Below are positions 34,967 through 44,356 of a stretch of DNA of 64,000 bases, in pieces (the first letter of the stretch is position 1; each line of letters starts with the position of its first letter). The stretch covers positions 640,501-704,500 of the forward strand of contig NZ_CP146608.1 of assembly GCF_037113415.1 (NCBI RefSeq). The letters are read 5' to 3'. The notes beneath the pieces are model-generated. The model searched no databases. It was given only the letters and a program-made list of their open reading frames with translations, and was not told the origin of the DNA. Origin of the DNA: Devosia sp. XK-2. Its GTDB lineage: Bacteria > Pseudomonadota > Alphaproteobacteria > Rhizobiales > Devosiaceae. The position numbers were made by a program, and so were the translations under genes.

Positions 34967-37939
34967 ATGAACGACACCGCTCAAAGCGCGACCGAAAAAG
35001 ACTATTCGGCCACGCTCTTCCTGCCGGAAACCGAATTCCCGATGCGTGCTGGCCTGCCCCAGCGCGAGCCCGACTGGCTCAAGCGTTGGGAAGACATGGA
35101 CATTTATGAGCGTCAGCGCGAGCAGGCCAAGGATCGCCCGCTCTTTACCCTGCATGACGGCCCGCCCTATGCCAATGGCAATATCCATATCGGCCATGCG
35201 CTCAACAAGACGCTGAAAGACATCGTCTCGCGCTCCATGCAGATGCTGGGGTTCAACTCGGCCTATGTGCCGGGCTGGGATTGTCACGGCCTGCCCATCG
35301 AATGGAAGATCGAGGAGCAGTACCGCGCCAAGGGCAAGGACAAGAACGAGGTTCCGGTGGTGGAATTCCGCCAGGAATGCCGCGCCTTTGCCGAGCAATG
35401 GGTTGATGTCCAGCGCGAGGAATTCAAGCGCCTCGGCATTCTGGGCGAATGGGACAATCCCTATCTGACCATGAGCTTCGATGCCGAAGCCCAGATCGCG
35501 CGCGAGCTGATGAAAGTCTCGATGACCGGCCAGCTCTATCGCGGCTCCAAGCCGGTCATGTGGTCGGTGGTCGAGCGCACCGCGCTCGCCGAAGCCGAAA
35601 TCGAATATGCCGACTACGAGAGCGACACCATCTGGGTGAAGTTTCCCGTCTCCCGCATCCAGTCGGTCGACGGCCACGACACCGACGAGATCATCGCCCA
35701 TCGCGAGCATCTCACCGGCGCCTCTGTCGTCATCTGGACCACGACCCCCTGGACCATCCCGGCCAATCGCGCCATCTCCTATTCGAGCCGCATCGAATAT
35801 GGGCTTTACGAAGTCACCGATGCACCAGCAGAAAACTGGGCCAAGGTCGGTGACAAGCTGATCCTTGCCGATAAGCTGGCCGCAGAAGTCTTCGCCAAGG
35901 CCAAGGTTGCCACATTCGTGCGCCTGCAGTCTGTTCCGGCCTCGGTTCTTTCGGGCATCTCGGCGCACCACCCGCTGCGCGGCCTCGCCGATGGCTACAA
36001 TTTCGACGTGCCCCTGCTCGATGGCGAACATGTCACCGACGATGCCGGTACCGGTTTCGTGCACACCGCGCCCGGCCATGGCCTCGACGACTTTGGCATC
36101 TGGATGGAATCCACCCGCCTCCTGCAGGATCGCGGTATCGACCCCACCATCCCCTATTGCGTGGACGATGGCGGCTTCTACACCAAGGACGCTCCCGGCT
36201 TCGATGGCGCCCGCGTTATCGATGACAATGGCAAAAAGGGCGACGCCAACAGCAAAGTCATCACCGCCTTGGCCGAGCACGGCAACATCATTGCCCGCGG
36301 TCGCGTCAAGCATCAGTACCCACACTCCTGGCGCTCCAAAAAGCCGGTCATCTTCCGCAACACCCCGCAATGGTTTGTCTATATGGACAAGGATATTGGC
36401 GGCGCTGCCGGCGATACCCTGCGCACCCGCGCGCTGGCCTCCATCGACAAGACCAAATTCTACCCCGCTGCCGGGCAGAACCGTCTGCGGGCCATGATTG
36501 CCGACCGCCCCGATTGGGTGCTGTCGCGTCAGCGCGCCTGGGGCGTGCCGATCACGGTCTTCGTGCACAAGGAAAGCGGCGAGATCCTTCGCGACGAAAC
36601 GGTCAACCACCGTATCGCCCAGTCCTTCGAGGAAGAGGGCGCCGACGCCTGGTACAAGCCCGGTGCCGCCGAGCGCTATCTCGGGTCCGGCTACAAGGCC
36701 GATGACTACGAGATGATCCGCGACGTTCTCGACGTCTGGTTCGATTCTGGCTCGACCCATTCCTTCGTGCTGCGCAACAAGCAGAAATGGCCGCATCTGA
36801 AATTCCCGGCCTCGATGTATCTCGAAGGCTCGGACCAGCACCGCGGCTGGTTCCATTCGTCCTTGCTCGAAAGCTGCGCCACCAATGGCTACGCACCTTA
36901 TGACAGCGTCCTCACCCATGGGTTCACCATGGATGGAGAAGGGCGCAAAATGTCCAAATCGCTGGGCAATACCGTCGCCCCGCAGGATATCATCAAGCAA
37001 TACGGCGCCGATATCCTCCGGCTCTGGGTCGCCTCGTCCGACTATTCGGAAGACCTGCGCCTGGGCAAGGAAATCATCCAGACCACCGTCGATAGCTATC
37101 GCAAGCTCAGGAACACCCTGCGCTGGCTTCTGGGCAATCTTGCCCATTTCAAGAAGGACGATGTTGTCGACGCCAAGGACATGCCCGAGCTTGAACGGTT
37201 GATGCTGCATCGCCTGGCTCAGCTCGATGCCGGCGTTCGCGCTGCCTATAAGGAATATGACTACCGCAAGGTCGTGACGCTCCTTACCAACTTTATGAAT
37301 ATCGAGCTCTCGGCCTTCTACTTCGACATCCGCAAAGACACGCTCTATTGCGACCCGATCTCCTCGATCAAGCGCCGCTCGGCCCTGACCGTGCTCGATC
37401 ACCTGTTCAACGCGCTCACCGCCTGGCTCGCCCCCATCCTGGTTTTCACCATGGAAGAATGCTGGCTCGAACGGCATCCCGAAGAGGGCTCGTCCGTCCA
37501 CCTCCGGCTCTTCCCCGACATTCCGGAAACCTGGCTCGACAATGATCTAGCGGCCAAGTGGCAGCTCATCCGCGCCGTCCGTCGCGTCGTCACCGGCGCG
37601 CTCGAAATCGAGCGTCGTGAAAAGCGCATCGGCTCTTCGCTTGAAGCGGCCCCGCAGGTCTATGTCGCCGACGCCCGCTATATCGTGGCGCTGGAAGGTC
37701 AGGACCTGGCCGAAATCGCCATTACCTCGGCCATTTCGGTCAAGCAGAACGAGGGCCCGTCCGAGGCCTTCCGCCTTGAGGACGTGCCCGGGGTCTCGGT
37801 CGTGCCGGCCCTGGCCGAAGGACGGCGCTGCGCCCGCTCGTGGAAAGTGCTGCCCGAGGTTGGTTCGGACCCCGAATATCCCGATGTCTCCCCGCGCGAC
37901 GCCCAGGCGCTGCGCGAACGCGCCGCTGCGGGTCTCTGA
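34967..37939 (+). CDS. ileS: Isoleucyl-tRNA synthetase
   Basis: This 990-residue class I synthetase charges tRNA-Ile. The HIGH motif is in [14 protein letters not shown] (near residue 74) and KMSKS is in [12 protein letters not shown] (near 661). The editing domain shows [16 protein letters not shown] and the conserved [12 protein letters not shown]. The C-terminal anticodon region follows, with no zinc-finger Cys cluster evident. The start is ATG at 34967. It is followed 2 nt later by lspA, the order seen in many proteobacteria. Confidence 0.98.
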   Translation: MNDTAQSATEKDYSATLFLPETEFPMRAGLPQREPDWLKRWEDMDIYERQREQAKDRPLFTLHDGPPYANGNIHIGHALNKTLKDIVSRSMQMLGFNSAYVPGWDCHGLPIEWKIEEQYRAKGKDKNEVPVVEFRQECRAFAEQWVDVQREEFKRLGILGEWDNPYLTMSFDAEAQIARELMKVSMTGQLYRGSKPVMWSVVERTALAEAEIEYADYESDTIWVKFPVSRIQSVDGHDTDEIIAHREHLTGASVVIWTTTPWTIPANRAISYSSRIEYGLYEVTDAPAENWAKVGDKLILADKLAAEVFAKAKVATFVRLQSVPASVLSGISAHHPLRGLADGYNFDVPLLDGEHVTDDAGTGFVHTAPGHGLDDFGIWMESTRLLQDRGIDPTIPYCVDDGGFYTKDAPGFDGARVIDDNGKKGDANSKVITALAEHGNIIARGRVKHQYPHSWRSKKPVIFRNTPQWFVYMDKDIGGAAGDTLRTRALASIDKTKFYPAAGQNRLRAMIADRPDWVLSRQRAWGVPITVFVHKESGEILRDETVNHRIAQSFEEEGADAWYKPGAAERYLGSGYKADDYEMIRDVLDVWFDSGSTHSFVLRNKQKWPHLKFPASMYLEGSDQHRGWFHSSLLESCATNGYAPYDSVLTHGFTMDGEGRKMSKSLGNTVAPQDIIKQYGADILRLWVASSDYSEDLRLGKEIIQTTVDSYRKLRNTLRWLLGNLAHFKKDDVVDAKDMPELERLMLHRLAQLDAGVRAAYKEYDYRKVVTLLTNFMNIELSAFYFDIRKDTLYCDPISSIKRRSALTVLDHLFNALTAWLAPILVFTMEECWLERHPEEGSSVHLRLFPDIPETWLDNDLAAKWQLIRAVRRVVTGALEIERREKRIGSSLEAAPQVYVADARYIVALEGQDLAEIAITSAISVKQNEGPSEAFRLEDVPGVSVVPALAEGRRCARSWKVLPEVGSDPEYPDVSPRDAQALRERAAAGL

Positions 37940-37941
37940 CC

Positions 37942-38508
37942 TTGGCCGCAATCCAGCGCTTCAATCCCTCGGTGATCGCCTCCCTCATGGTGGCGATCAT
38001 CGCCTTTGGCCTGGATCGCGCGCAAAAGGCCTATCATATCGCCGCCGAGTGCTACGCCATCGGCCAGGCCATATGCACCAGCGTGCCCTATTTCTTCGAG
38101 CCGCTGTCAATGACCGGCTGGCGCGGCGGCGAAATGCTGTCCGTAACCCCGTTCTTCGACTACGTGCTGGTGTGGAATACCGGCATTTCCTATGGCCTGT
38201 TCGATAGCCTGCCGGTCTGGAGCCTGGGCGTTATCATGCTGGTCGCCATTTTTGCCCTATCCGTCTGGTGGTGGCGCGCCCGCGATTTCGTCATCCGCCT
38301 GGCGCTGGCGCTGTGCATCGGCGGAGCCTTCTCCAATGCCCTGGATCGGCTGATCTTTGGCGCCGTGGCCGATTTTTTTCATTTCCACTGGGGCAATTGG
38401 TCCTTCTATATTTTCAACCTGGCTGATGTTGCCATCACCCTTGGTGTGGTCCTGCTCTTCGTCGATCTTCTGGGCCTGTTCAAAGGCCGCCCAAAGCAAG
38501 CGCTTTAG
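37942..38508 (+). CDS. lspA: Lipoprotein signal peptidase
   Basis: This 188-residue inner-membrane aspartic protease cleaves prolipoproteins before the lipidated Cys. It has four membrane helices. Catalytic Asp residues are in SNALDRLIFGAVADFFHF and FNLADVAITLG, and VWNTGISYGLF is conserved. The start is a TTG at 37942, 2 nt after the ileS stop; the frame further upstream overlaps ileS. The product of the next gene is itself a lipoprotein. Confidence 0.95.
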   Translation: MAAIQRFNPSVIASLMVAIIAFGLDRAQKAYHIAAECYAIGQAICTSVPYFFEPLSMTGWRGGEMLSVTPFFDYVLVWNTGISYGLFDSLPVWSLGVIMLVAIFALSVWWWRARDFVIRLALALCIGGAFSNALDRLIFGAVADFFHFHWGNWSFYIFNLADVAITLGVVLLFVDLLGLFKGRPKQAL

Positions 38509-38592
38509 CGCCCGCAATCACCATGCTGCCAGAATCTGGTCTTAGCTCTGGGAATGCGCTATAGAAGCCGCCGATATCGTAAGGGAATTTGC

Positions 38593-39288
38593 ATGCCTAT
38601 TGCATTGTCCAGGCAGAGTGCTGCCATTTCTGCCGCCGCGCGTGCGGGTCTGGCGGCCCTGGGGCTCGTTGCGACCCTGGCACTTGGCGCCTGCACCACG
38701 GTGGAAGGCACCAATGCGCTCAGCGACTTCGGCACCTTCGAGCGCGAAGTACTCAATACCACGGCCCGCGGCGTTGGCCTCATCCCCGGCGATCCGCCCA
38801 AGGAAGATTTGACCGCGGCGCGCGCGCCTCTGGTCCTGCCCAAATCCACCGGCGCTCTGCCCGCACCGACCACCCAGGTGGCCGCGGCGCAATTGCCCGC
38901 CAATAGCGACACCGTGCAGATCGACACCTCCAATCTCAGCGAAGCCGACATTCGCCTGCTGCGCGATGCGCGCGTGGTGGATATGCGCACGCTCGGCGGC
39001 CGGCCCTTGACCGAAGCCGAAGCGCGGCAACTCACTGCGCGCATGCAGCGGGCCAACATGACCGTCACCGCCAATAATGATCGTCCGCTCTATCTGCCGC
39101 CGGCTGAATATTTCACCCGCGTGGGCGATGCGCAGTTGGTTTGCCGCGCGGCCTCGGGCGAGTTGGTTTCGCTGCGCGACGACCGCTGCCCCGCCGATGT
39201 GCGCAAGGCGCTGCAGGTCCAGGGGCCAACCTCGTCAATTTTGGGCACGCAGGATGCCAAGTTGAGCACGACCGAAACCGGTCTTTAG
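38593..39288 (+). CDS. Putative outer-membrane lipoprotein, DUF3035-like
   Basis: This is a 231-residue protein with a lipoprotein signal peptide ending LALGAC, so Cys is the lipidated residue. The mature part contains APLVLPKSTGALPAPT, similar to the Pro-rich motif of DUF3035 (BamF-like) proteins of the alphaproteobacterial outer-membrane assembly machine; this match is tentative. I chose the ATG at 38593, with AAGGGA about 7 nt upstream. It sits directly after lspA and ends at a good terminator. Confidence 0.75.
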   Translation: MPIALSRQSAAISAAARAGLAALGLVATLALGACTTVEGTNALSDFGTFEREVLNTTARGVGLIPGDPPKEDLTAARAPLVLPKSTGALPAPTTQVAAAQLPANSDTVQIDTSNLSEADIRLLRDARVVDMRTLGGRPLTEAEARQLTARMQRANMTVTANNDRPLYLPPAEYFTRVGDAQLVCRAASGELVSLRDDRCPADVRKALQVQGPTSSILGTQDAKLSTTETGL

Positions 39289-39315
39289 GGCACCGGGCCT
39301 TTTCAAGACTATCGG

Positions 39316-39347
39316 CGGCCGGATCATCCGGCCGCTTTATCTTTTTA
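39316..39347 (+). terminator. Intrinsic terminator after the lipoprotein gene
   Basis: GCGGCCGGA (39316-39324), loop TCA, TCCGGCCGC (39328-39336), then TTTATCTTTTT. A 9-bp GC stem plus U-rich tail on the plus strand closes the ileS-lspA-lipoprotein unit. Confidence 0.88.
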
Positions 39348-39396
39348 CCGCGCCGCCCGTCCCAGCGATCCCCGCTGCGGACATTATGGGTCCCGC

Positions 39397-41043
39397 ATGT
39401 CAGAAAGTGCTCCAATGAGCGACACATCCAAACAGCCCGAAACCGCCGATCGTCTGGCAAAAGTCATTGCCCGGGCCGGCCTCTGCTCCCGCCGCGATGC
39501 TGAAGGCTGGATTGCCGATGGCCGCGTGGCCGTCAACGGCAAAACCGTCCTGACCCCGGCCTTTAACGTCACCAGCCGTGACAAGATCGAAGTTGATGGC
39601 CTGCCGCTCGCAGCGCGACAGGGCACGCGTGTCTGGCTCTACAACAAGCCGGCCGGTCTGGTCGTCACCGAAAAGGACCCCGAAGGTCGCCCCACCATTT
39701 TCGAGGAGCTGGATCGCAAGGGCCTGCCGCGCGTGCTCACCGTTGGCCGCCTTGATATCAATACCGAAGGCCTGCTTCTGCTCACCAATGATGGCGGTTT
39801 GAAACGGGTGCTCGAGCTGCCATCCACCGGCTGGTTGCGCCGCTATCGCGTCCGCGCCTTTGGCCAGGTCACCCAGGCCCAGCTCGATAGTCTCAAGCAT
39901 GGCATCGCCGTCGATGGCGTCCAATATGGCCCGATCACCGCGACGCTCGAGCGCGAGCAGGGCTCCAATGTCTGGATGGTTCTGGGCCTGCGCGAGGGCA
40001 AGAACCGCGAGGTCAAGAACGTCCTGGGTTCGCTCGGCCTCGAGGTCAATCGCCTGATCCGCATCTCCTATGGTCCGTTCCAGTTGGGCGATCTGCCCGA
40101 AGGCGGCGTGGAAATGGTCAAATCCCGCATGCTGCGCGACCAGCTCGGTAAGAAACTGGCCGAATCCGCCGGCGTCGATTTTGAAAGCGAAGCGCCCGAC
40201 ATGGTCCAGCCCGCCCCGCGCGACGACCGTCCGGTCCGCTCCCCGCGCGACAGGGCGCCGCTGCGTCCGCGTCCTGCCGGCCGCGATGCCGGTCCCCGCG
40301 GTTCCCGCGACGATCGTGAAGAGCGGCCCGTCCGCGTCCGCCGCGTACACTTCGAAAACGATGAGGGCCGCGCCCCCGAGGCCTACGAGCCCAAAGGACC
40401 CGGTCGTCAGCGCGCCGATCGCGACGACCAGCCTGCCCGCAGCTTCGGCAGACCCGCTGCTCGTTCCGACCGCGGGGATCGGCCAGATCGCGGCGAAGGC
40501 CGCCGGCCTGATGGTGATCGCCCCAAGCGTGATTTCGGCGACCGTCCAAGACGCGATTTCGGTGACCGCCCGGCGCGTGGTCCGCGTCCCGAAGGTCGCT
40601 TCGAAGATCGACCGAAACGTGCATTTGGCGACAAGCCCGCTCGCGGCAATTTTGGCGATCGCCCAAAACGCGACTTTGGGGACAAGCCGGCCCGTGGCGG
40701 CTTTTCAGATCGTCCCAAACGCGACTTTGGCGATCGGTCCCAGCGCCCCTATGGCGATAAGCCGGCGCGCGGTCCGCGTCCCGAAGGTCGATCTGAAGGC
40801 CGTCCCCCGCGCCGCGATGGTGCTCCGGGCGGTAAGCCCTTCGGCGATCGCAAGCCCTTTGCCGGCAAGCGCGATGGCGCCAAACCCTTTGGTGATCGCC
40901 CCCAGGGCGGGCGCCCCGGCGGCAAGCCGTTTGGTGGTAAGCCCGGTGCCCGGCCCGCAAGTGGTCGCCCATCGGGCAATCGCCCCACCGGTGGTCGTCC
41001 CGCAGGAGGCCGCCCGACAGGCCCCCGCAAGCCGCGGGGCTAG
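39397..41043 (+). CDS. RluB/RsuA-type 23S rRNA pseudouridine synthase with long repetitive tail
   Basis: This is a 548-residue protein. Residues 15-260 are a standard RsuA-family enzyme: S4 RNA-binding domain (RLAKVIARAGLCSRRDAEGWIADGRVAVNG), then RVWLYNKPAGLVVTEKD and the catalytic GRLDINTEGLLLLTNDG with the conserved Asp. From about residue 270 to the end is a disordered Arg/Gly/Asp/Pro tail built from repeats such as RPKRDFGDRPARG, GDKPARG and later GGKPFGDRKPF and GGRPAGGRPTG. RluB-type enzymes modify U2605 of 23S rRNA; the tail may bind RNA. Start may be ATG 39397 or 39415. rsmD follows after 3 nt. Confidence 0.9.
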   Translation: MSESAPMSDTSKQPETADRLAKVIARAGLCSRRDAEGWIADGRVAVNGKTVLTPAFNVTSRDKIEVDGLPLAARQGTRVWLYNKPAGLVVTEKDPEGRPTIFEELDRKGLPRVLTVGRLDINTEGLLLLTNDGGLKRVLELPSTGWLRRYRVRAFGQVTQAQLDSLKHGIAVDGVQYGPITATLEREQGSNVWMVLGLREGKNREVKNVLGSLGLEVNRLIRISYGPFQLGDLPEGGVEMVKSRMLRDQLGKKLAESAGVDFESEAPDMVQPAPRDDRPVRSPRDRAPLRPRPAGRDAGPRGSRDDREERPVRVRRVHFENDEGRAPEAYEPKGPGRQRADRDDQPARSFGRPAARSDRGDRPDRGEGRRPDGDRPKRDFGDRPRRDFGDRPARGPRPEGRFEDRPKRAFGDKPARGNFGDRPKRDFGDKPARGGFSDRPKRDFGDRSQRPYGDKPARGPRPEGRSEGRPPRRDGAPGGKPFGDRKPFAGKRDGAKPFGDRPQGGRPGGKPFGGKPGARPASGRPSGNRPTGGRPAGGRPTGPRKPRG

Positions 41044-41046
41044 GTC

Positions 41047-41604
41047 GTGCGCATCGTCGCTGGGAAATTTCGCGGTAAGCAGCTGACTTCGCCATCGGAC
41101 GATAGCATTCGTCCGACATCGGACCGTGCCCGCGAATCCATGTTCAACATATTGGGCTCACGGCTCGGTCCGGCCCTTGCTGGCAAGCGTGTGCTCGATC
41201 TTTTCGCCGGCACAGGCGCCCTGGGCCTGGAAGCATTGTCGCGTGGCGCCGACCACGTCACCTTCGTCGATACCGGCGCTGAGTCCCGCGGCCTGATCCG
41301 CGATCACATTCAGGCCTTTGGCGTCGCCGGCATTACCAAGCTGCTGCGCCGCGATGCGACGGCCCTCGGCACGCCCGGCACATTCGGACAGTTCGACCTT
41401 ATCTTTCTCGATCCACCCTACAATCAGGGCCTGGGCGAAAAGGCGCTGGCCGAACTTGCATCAAATGGCTGGATCGCCCCTGGCGCCACCATTGTCTGGG
41501 AAGAAGCCGTCGATGCCGAGGTCACCATTCCGCCCGGCTTCGAGCTGGAAGACACCCGCGAATATGGCGCGGCGGCGATACGTTTCCTGAGCTTTGTCGG
41601 CTAG
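41047..41604 (+). CDS. rsmD: 16S rRNA (guanine-N2)-methyltransferase RsmD
   Basis: This 185-residue SAM-dependent methyltransferase modifies G966 of 16S rRNA. Motif I is VLDLFAGTGALGLEALSRGA and the catalytic motif is LIFLDPPYNQGLG (DPPY). MRIVAGKFRGKQL at the start is typical. It uses GTG at 41047, 3 nt after the pseudouridine synthase. Its TAG stop is the left CTAG edge of a repeat element. Confidence 0.95.
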   Translation: MRIVAGKFRGKQLTSPSDDSIRPTSDRARESMFNILGSRLGPALAGKRVLDLFAGTGALGLEALSRGADHVTFVDTGAESRGLIRDHIQAFGVAGITKLLRRDATALGTPGTFGQFDLIFLDPPYNQGLGEKALAELASNGWIAPGATIVWEEAVDAEVTIPPGFELEDTREYGAAAIRFLSFVG

Positions 41605-41781
41605 ACTCTGTCAGTTTCTGGCGGAAACGCGCGGTTAGTTGCTCCCCTCCCCCTTGAGGGGAGGGGTTGGGGGTGGGGGGCCATCGGTGACCCACAAAAC
41701 CACCCCCTCCCTCGATCCCTCCCCTCAAGGGGGAGGGAGGCGCAGGACCCACCGATTCCGATCAAATCGAACAAGCTCTAG
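41601..41781. repeat. CTAG-bounded element enclosing a CCTTGAGGG-type repeat
   Basis: It runs from CTAG (41601-41604, containing the rsmD stop) to CTAG (41778-41781). Inside, from about 41640 to 41752, is a full two-sided CCTTGAGGG-type repeat (CCCCTCCCCCTTGAGGGGAGGGG...GGGGTGGGGGG, then CCCTCCCCTCAAGGGGGAGGGAGGCG). The right end (GATCAAATCGAACAAGCTCTAG) resembles the right end of the 11580-11749 element. It therefore looks like one repeat nested in another. Confidence 0.75.
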
Positions 41782-41789
41782 GGGAGAAG

Positions 41790-41960
41790 GCCATGAGACT
41801 CCGCGCCGTCCCGCAGGGCTGGGCATGCCGGTGGCATGCCCAGAGGGAAGTAGGCCACGAGACCTGCGGTCGAGTGGCGGCTCGAATGGCTGGTAGCAAG
41901 GCCGAAATTGGCCGTGGCTAAATCCATTGGAGCGAGCAAGGTGGAGCGTTCTGCTCGAGA
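41790..41960. repeat. Two-hairpin variable-stem element, copy 3
   Basis: Flanks CTCCGCGCCGTCCCGCAGGG and GAAGTAGGCCA are shared with copies in cobN and before cobQ. Hairpin 1 is CTGGGCATGCC (41819-41829), GGT, GGCATGCCCAG (41833-41843), perfect. Hairpin 2 is GCCACGAGACC (41854-41864), TGC, GGTCGAGTGGC (41868-41878), with two mismatches. The text just before (GAGAAGGCCATGAGA) resembles the middle of another copy, and further palindromes continue to about 41960, so this looks like a mosaic. Confidence 0.75.
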
Positions 41961-41979
41961 ATGGCAGCACCGTTCCCCG

Positions 41980-42393
41980 TCAGGCCGCCTTGAGGCACTC
42001 CGCGCATTTCCCACGAATTTCCATGGTCGTGCGCTCCACCTTGAAGCCGGTCCGTCCGGCCCAGTCGCCCAGCCGCTCTTCGATCACAGCGTCGGCGAAC
42101 TCGTCCACCTTGCCGCAGGCCTCGCAGATGGCAAAGGCAATCAGGCCTTTGCGATGGCAATGTTCGTCGGCGCAGGCAACGAAGGCATTGAGCGATTCCA
42201 GCCGATGCGCCAGCCCGCGCTCAACCAGTTTGTCCAGTGCCCTGTAGATCTGTAGTGGCGCCCGCAGGCCTTCGCCGCGCAATTGGTCGAGAATGTCATA
42301 GGCCGAAAGCGGCGCAGGGGCATGGTTGAGCGTGCCCAGCACCAGTTCCTGGTTGCGGGTCAGGTCCGCCGGCATGGGATGGTCATGTGCCAT
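41980..42393 (-). CDS. zur: Fur-family zinc uptake regulator Zur
   Basis: This is a 137-residue Fur-family repressor. The N-terminal winged helix (LTRNQELVLGTLNHAPAPLSAYDILDQLRGEGLRAPLQIYRALDKLVERGLAHRL) is followed by the metal-binding dimerisation domain with FVACADEHCHRKGLIAFAICEACGKVDEF and a C-terminal CAEC pair, which suits structural and sensory zinc. It is the last gene of znuC-znuB-zur, so the regulator is made with the importer. I chose the ATG at 42393, with AGGAGA upstream, over a TTG at 42411. Its probable operators lie at 44357-44394. Confidence 0.92.
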   Translation of the reverse strand: MAHDHPMPADLTRNQELVLGTLNHAPAPLSAYDILDQLRGEGLRAPLQIYRALDKLVERGLAHRLESLNAFVACADEHCHRKGLIAFAICEACGKVDEFADAVIEERLGDWAGRTGFKVERTTMEIRGKCAECLKAA

Positions 42394-43201
42394 TATGTTC
42401 TCTCCTGCCAAAAAGCCGCGCCGTCGGCACCGCCAGCGACACGAGAAACAGCGCTAGCGCCATCACCACGATGGACGGTCCCGAAGCGGTATCCCAGGTC
42501 AGCGATCCGAACAAGCCGCCAACAACCGACAGGCCGCCCAGCAGCGCCGCAACCATGGCCATCATTTCCGGCGTCGCGCTCAGCCGTCGCGCCGTCGCTG
42601 CGGGGATGATGAGCAATGAGGTGATCAGCAGGACGCCCACCAGCTTCATGGCAATGGCGATGACCGAGGCCATCAGCACCATCAGAATGATCCGGCTGAC
42701 TTCGGGCTTCAATCCCTCGGCTTCGGCCAGCTCCGGGCTCACTGTTGCTGCCAGCAAGGGCCGCCAGTTCAGCACCAGAATGGCCAGGATCGCGGCGCCG
42801 CCACCATAGATGATGGCAATGTCCTCCACCGACACGGCCAGAATGTCGCCGAACAGAAATCCCATCAGGTCGATCCGCACTTGCGTCAGGAAGCCGACAA
42901 TGACGAGGCCGACCGCCAGGCTCGAATGGCTGAGGATGCCCAATAGAGCGTCGGTGGACAGCGTGTTCTGCTTTTGCAGCAGCAGCAGTGCCCCGGCCAC
43001 CAGCGCGGCCACGGCGAACACGCCCAGCGTCACATTGACCGAGAGGAGGATCGAGAGCGCCACGCCCAATAGCGCGGAATGGGCCATCGTATCCCCGAAA
43101 TAAGCCATGCGCCGCCAGACGACAAAACAGCCCAGCGGCCCGGTCACGGCAGCAAGGCCGACACCGGCGATGAGAGCTCGCGAGAAGAAATCACCGAACA
43201 T
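42383..43201 (-). CDS. znuB: Zinc ABC transporter permease ZnuB
   Basis: This 272-residue inner-membrane permease of the ABC-3 family has about eight helices. It contains PLGCFVVWRRMAYFGDTMAHSALLGVALS and LLITSLLIIPAATARRLS, both typical of ZnuB. It moves Zn delivered by ZnuA, powered by ZnuC. Its end overlaps the zur start by 11 nt. A palindromic repeat lies between its start and the upstream znuC. Confidence 0.94.
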   Translation of the reverse strand: MFGDFFSRALIAGVGLAAVTGPLGCFVVWRRMAYFGDTMAHSALLGVALSILLSVNVTLGVFAVAALVAGALLLLQKQNTLSTDALLGILSHSSLAVGLVIVGFLTQVRIDLMGFLFGDILAVSVEDIAIIYGGGAAILAILVLNWRPLLAATVSPELAEAEGLKPEVSRIILMVLMASVIAIAMKLVGVLLITSLLIIPAATARRLSATPEMMAMVAALLGGLSVVGGLFGSLTWDTASGPSIVVMALALFLVSLAVPTARLFGRREHNGT

Positions 43202-43237
43202 GCTCTGCCCTTCCGCGCCAAACCTCGGAGTTCTGCT

Positions 43238-43345
43238 GCTCCCTCCCCCCTTGAGGGGGAGGGCTGGGGTGGGGGGTGGTACGGTGTTCCACCGACGGAC
43301 CCCCGCCCTCGATCCCTCCCCTCAAAGGGGAGGGAGGCGATGCGG
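43238..43345. repeat. CCTTGAGGG-type palindromic repeat between znuC and znuB
   Basis: CTCCCTCCCCCCTTGAGGGG...GGGGTGGGGGGTGG, about 20 nt, then GGACCCCCGCCC and CCCTCCCCTCAAAGGGGAGGGAGGCG. It is nearly the same two-sided structure as the copy before hisZ at 14629. It sits inside the 212-nt gap of the znuC-znuB-zur transcript and could affect the ratio of the subunits. Confidence 0.82.
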
Positions 43346-43413
43346 AAAGTGCCGTGCTGTATTTAGAGCGCTGTTCGTCCAATGGCAGGTTGGGCGGGGG
43401 TGACACGATCATC

Positions 43414-44229
43414 TCAATGCCCATGACCATGCTCCCCATGTTCATGGTGGTGATGCACATGTTCGTGCCCATGCTCCGCGCCCACCACGCACCCATCGTC
43501 GTGATGCTCATGGTCATGGTGGTGCTCGTAAAGCGCCAGCGCCGAGCCGGCGCGATCGCCGAAGAGGCGCAGATATTCGGGGCTGGTCTTGACCGCACTG
43601 GGCGTGCCCCGGCAGCAGACATGCCCGTTGAGGCAGATCACCGTGTCGGTCTCCGCCATCACCACATGCAGGTCATGGGAAATCATCAATATACCGGCCT
43701 GTGTCGTGTCGCGGATCTGCCGGATCAACTGGTACAGCGCCACTTCGCCGGAAAAATCCACGCCCTGCACCGGTTCATCGAGCACCAGCAGGTCCGGCTT
43801 GCGGATCATCGCCCGTGCAAACAGCACGCGCTGAAACTCGCCGCCCGAAAGTTCCTGCACGGCGGCCTTGAGCAGCCGGGTTGCGCCCACCGCGTCCAGC
43901 GCCGCCATAATGGCCTGGGGCGAAAATCGCCCCGTCAGCGTCATCAGCCGCTCCACCGTCAGCGGCAAGGTCCAGTCGATGCTGAGCTTTTGCGGCACAT
44001 AGCCCACCCTCAGCCCGGGCTTGCGGGTCACTGTGCCCGTGCTCGGCTTGAGCACGCCCGTCGCCATCTTGGCCGTGGTCGATTTGCCCGAGCCATTGGG
44101 CCCGATCAGCGTCACGATTTCGCCGCGCGCAATGGTCAGGTCCACCCCTTCCACCAGCACGCGCCCACCCCGGCGCACACCGGCACCGGCTAGGGTAATG
44201 AGAGTTTCTCTATCGGCTCGCTGCAGCAT
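43414..44229 (-). CDS. znuC: Zinc ABC transporter ATP-binding protein ZnuC with His-rich tail
   Basis: This is a 271-residue ABC ATPase. Walker A is GPNGSGKST, the signature is LSGGEFQRVLFARAMI, Walker B is LLVLDEP, and the H-loop is MISHDLH. The last 40 residues are unusual: at least 18 His among Asp, Glu and Gly (HHHDHEHHDD... HVHHHHEHGEHGHGH), probably a zinc-binding tail on the cytoplasmic side. The open frame extends far upstream to 45210, but the real start is the ATG at 44229; the extension runs antisense to znuA. Confidence 0.94.
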   Translation of the reverse strand: MLQRADRETLITLAGAGVRRGGRVLVEGVDLTIARGEIVTLIGPNGSGKSTTAKMATGVLKPSTGTVTRKPGLRVGYVPQKLSIDWTLPLTVERLMTLTGRFSPQAIMAALDAVGATRLLKAAVQELSGGEFQRVLFARAMIRKPDLLVLDEPVQGVDFSGEVALYQLIRQIRDTTQAGILMISHDLHVVMAETDTVICLNGHVCCRGTPSAVKTSPEYLRLFGDRAGSALALYEHHHDHEHHDDGCVVGAEHGHEHVHHHHEHGEHGHGH

Positions 44230-44249
44230 CGGGCGGCTCGGCTCCTTCG

Positions 44250-44290
44250 TTCCCTCCCGTTCAAGGGGAGGGTCGGGGTAGGGGTGCTGC
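44250..44290. repeat. Half copy of the CCTTGAGGG-type repeat
   Basis: TCCCTCCCGTTCAAGGGGAGGGTCGGGGTAGGGGTG matches the left module of the two-sided repeats at 14629 and 43238; no right module follows. It lies in the znuA-znuC intergenic region upstream of the znuC start. Confidence 0.7.
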
Positions 44291-44356
44291 GGCCGGGCGC
44301 CTGGAGGGCAAACATCACCCCGCGACCGCAAATGCACTCTTGACGGCATTGAATAC

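Noticed and set aside
34898-37501. 867-codon minus-strand frame opposite ileS
   Set aside because: Shadow of ileS caused by GC-rich third positions; ileS is certain by its motifs.
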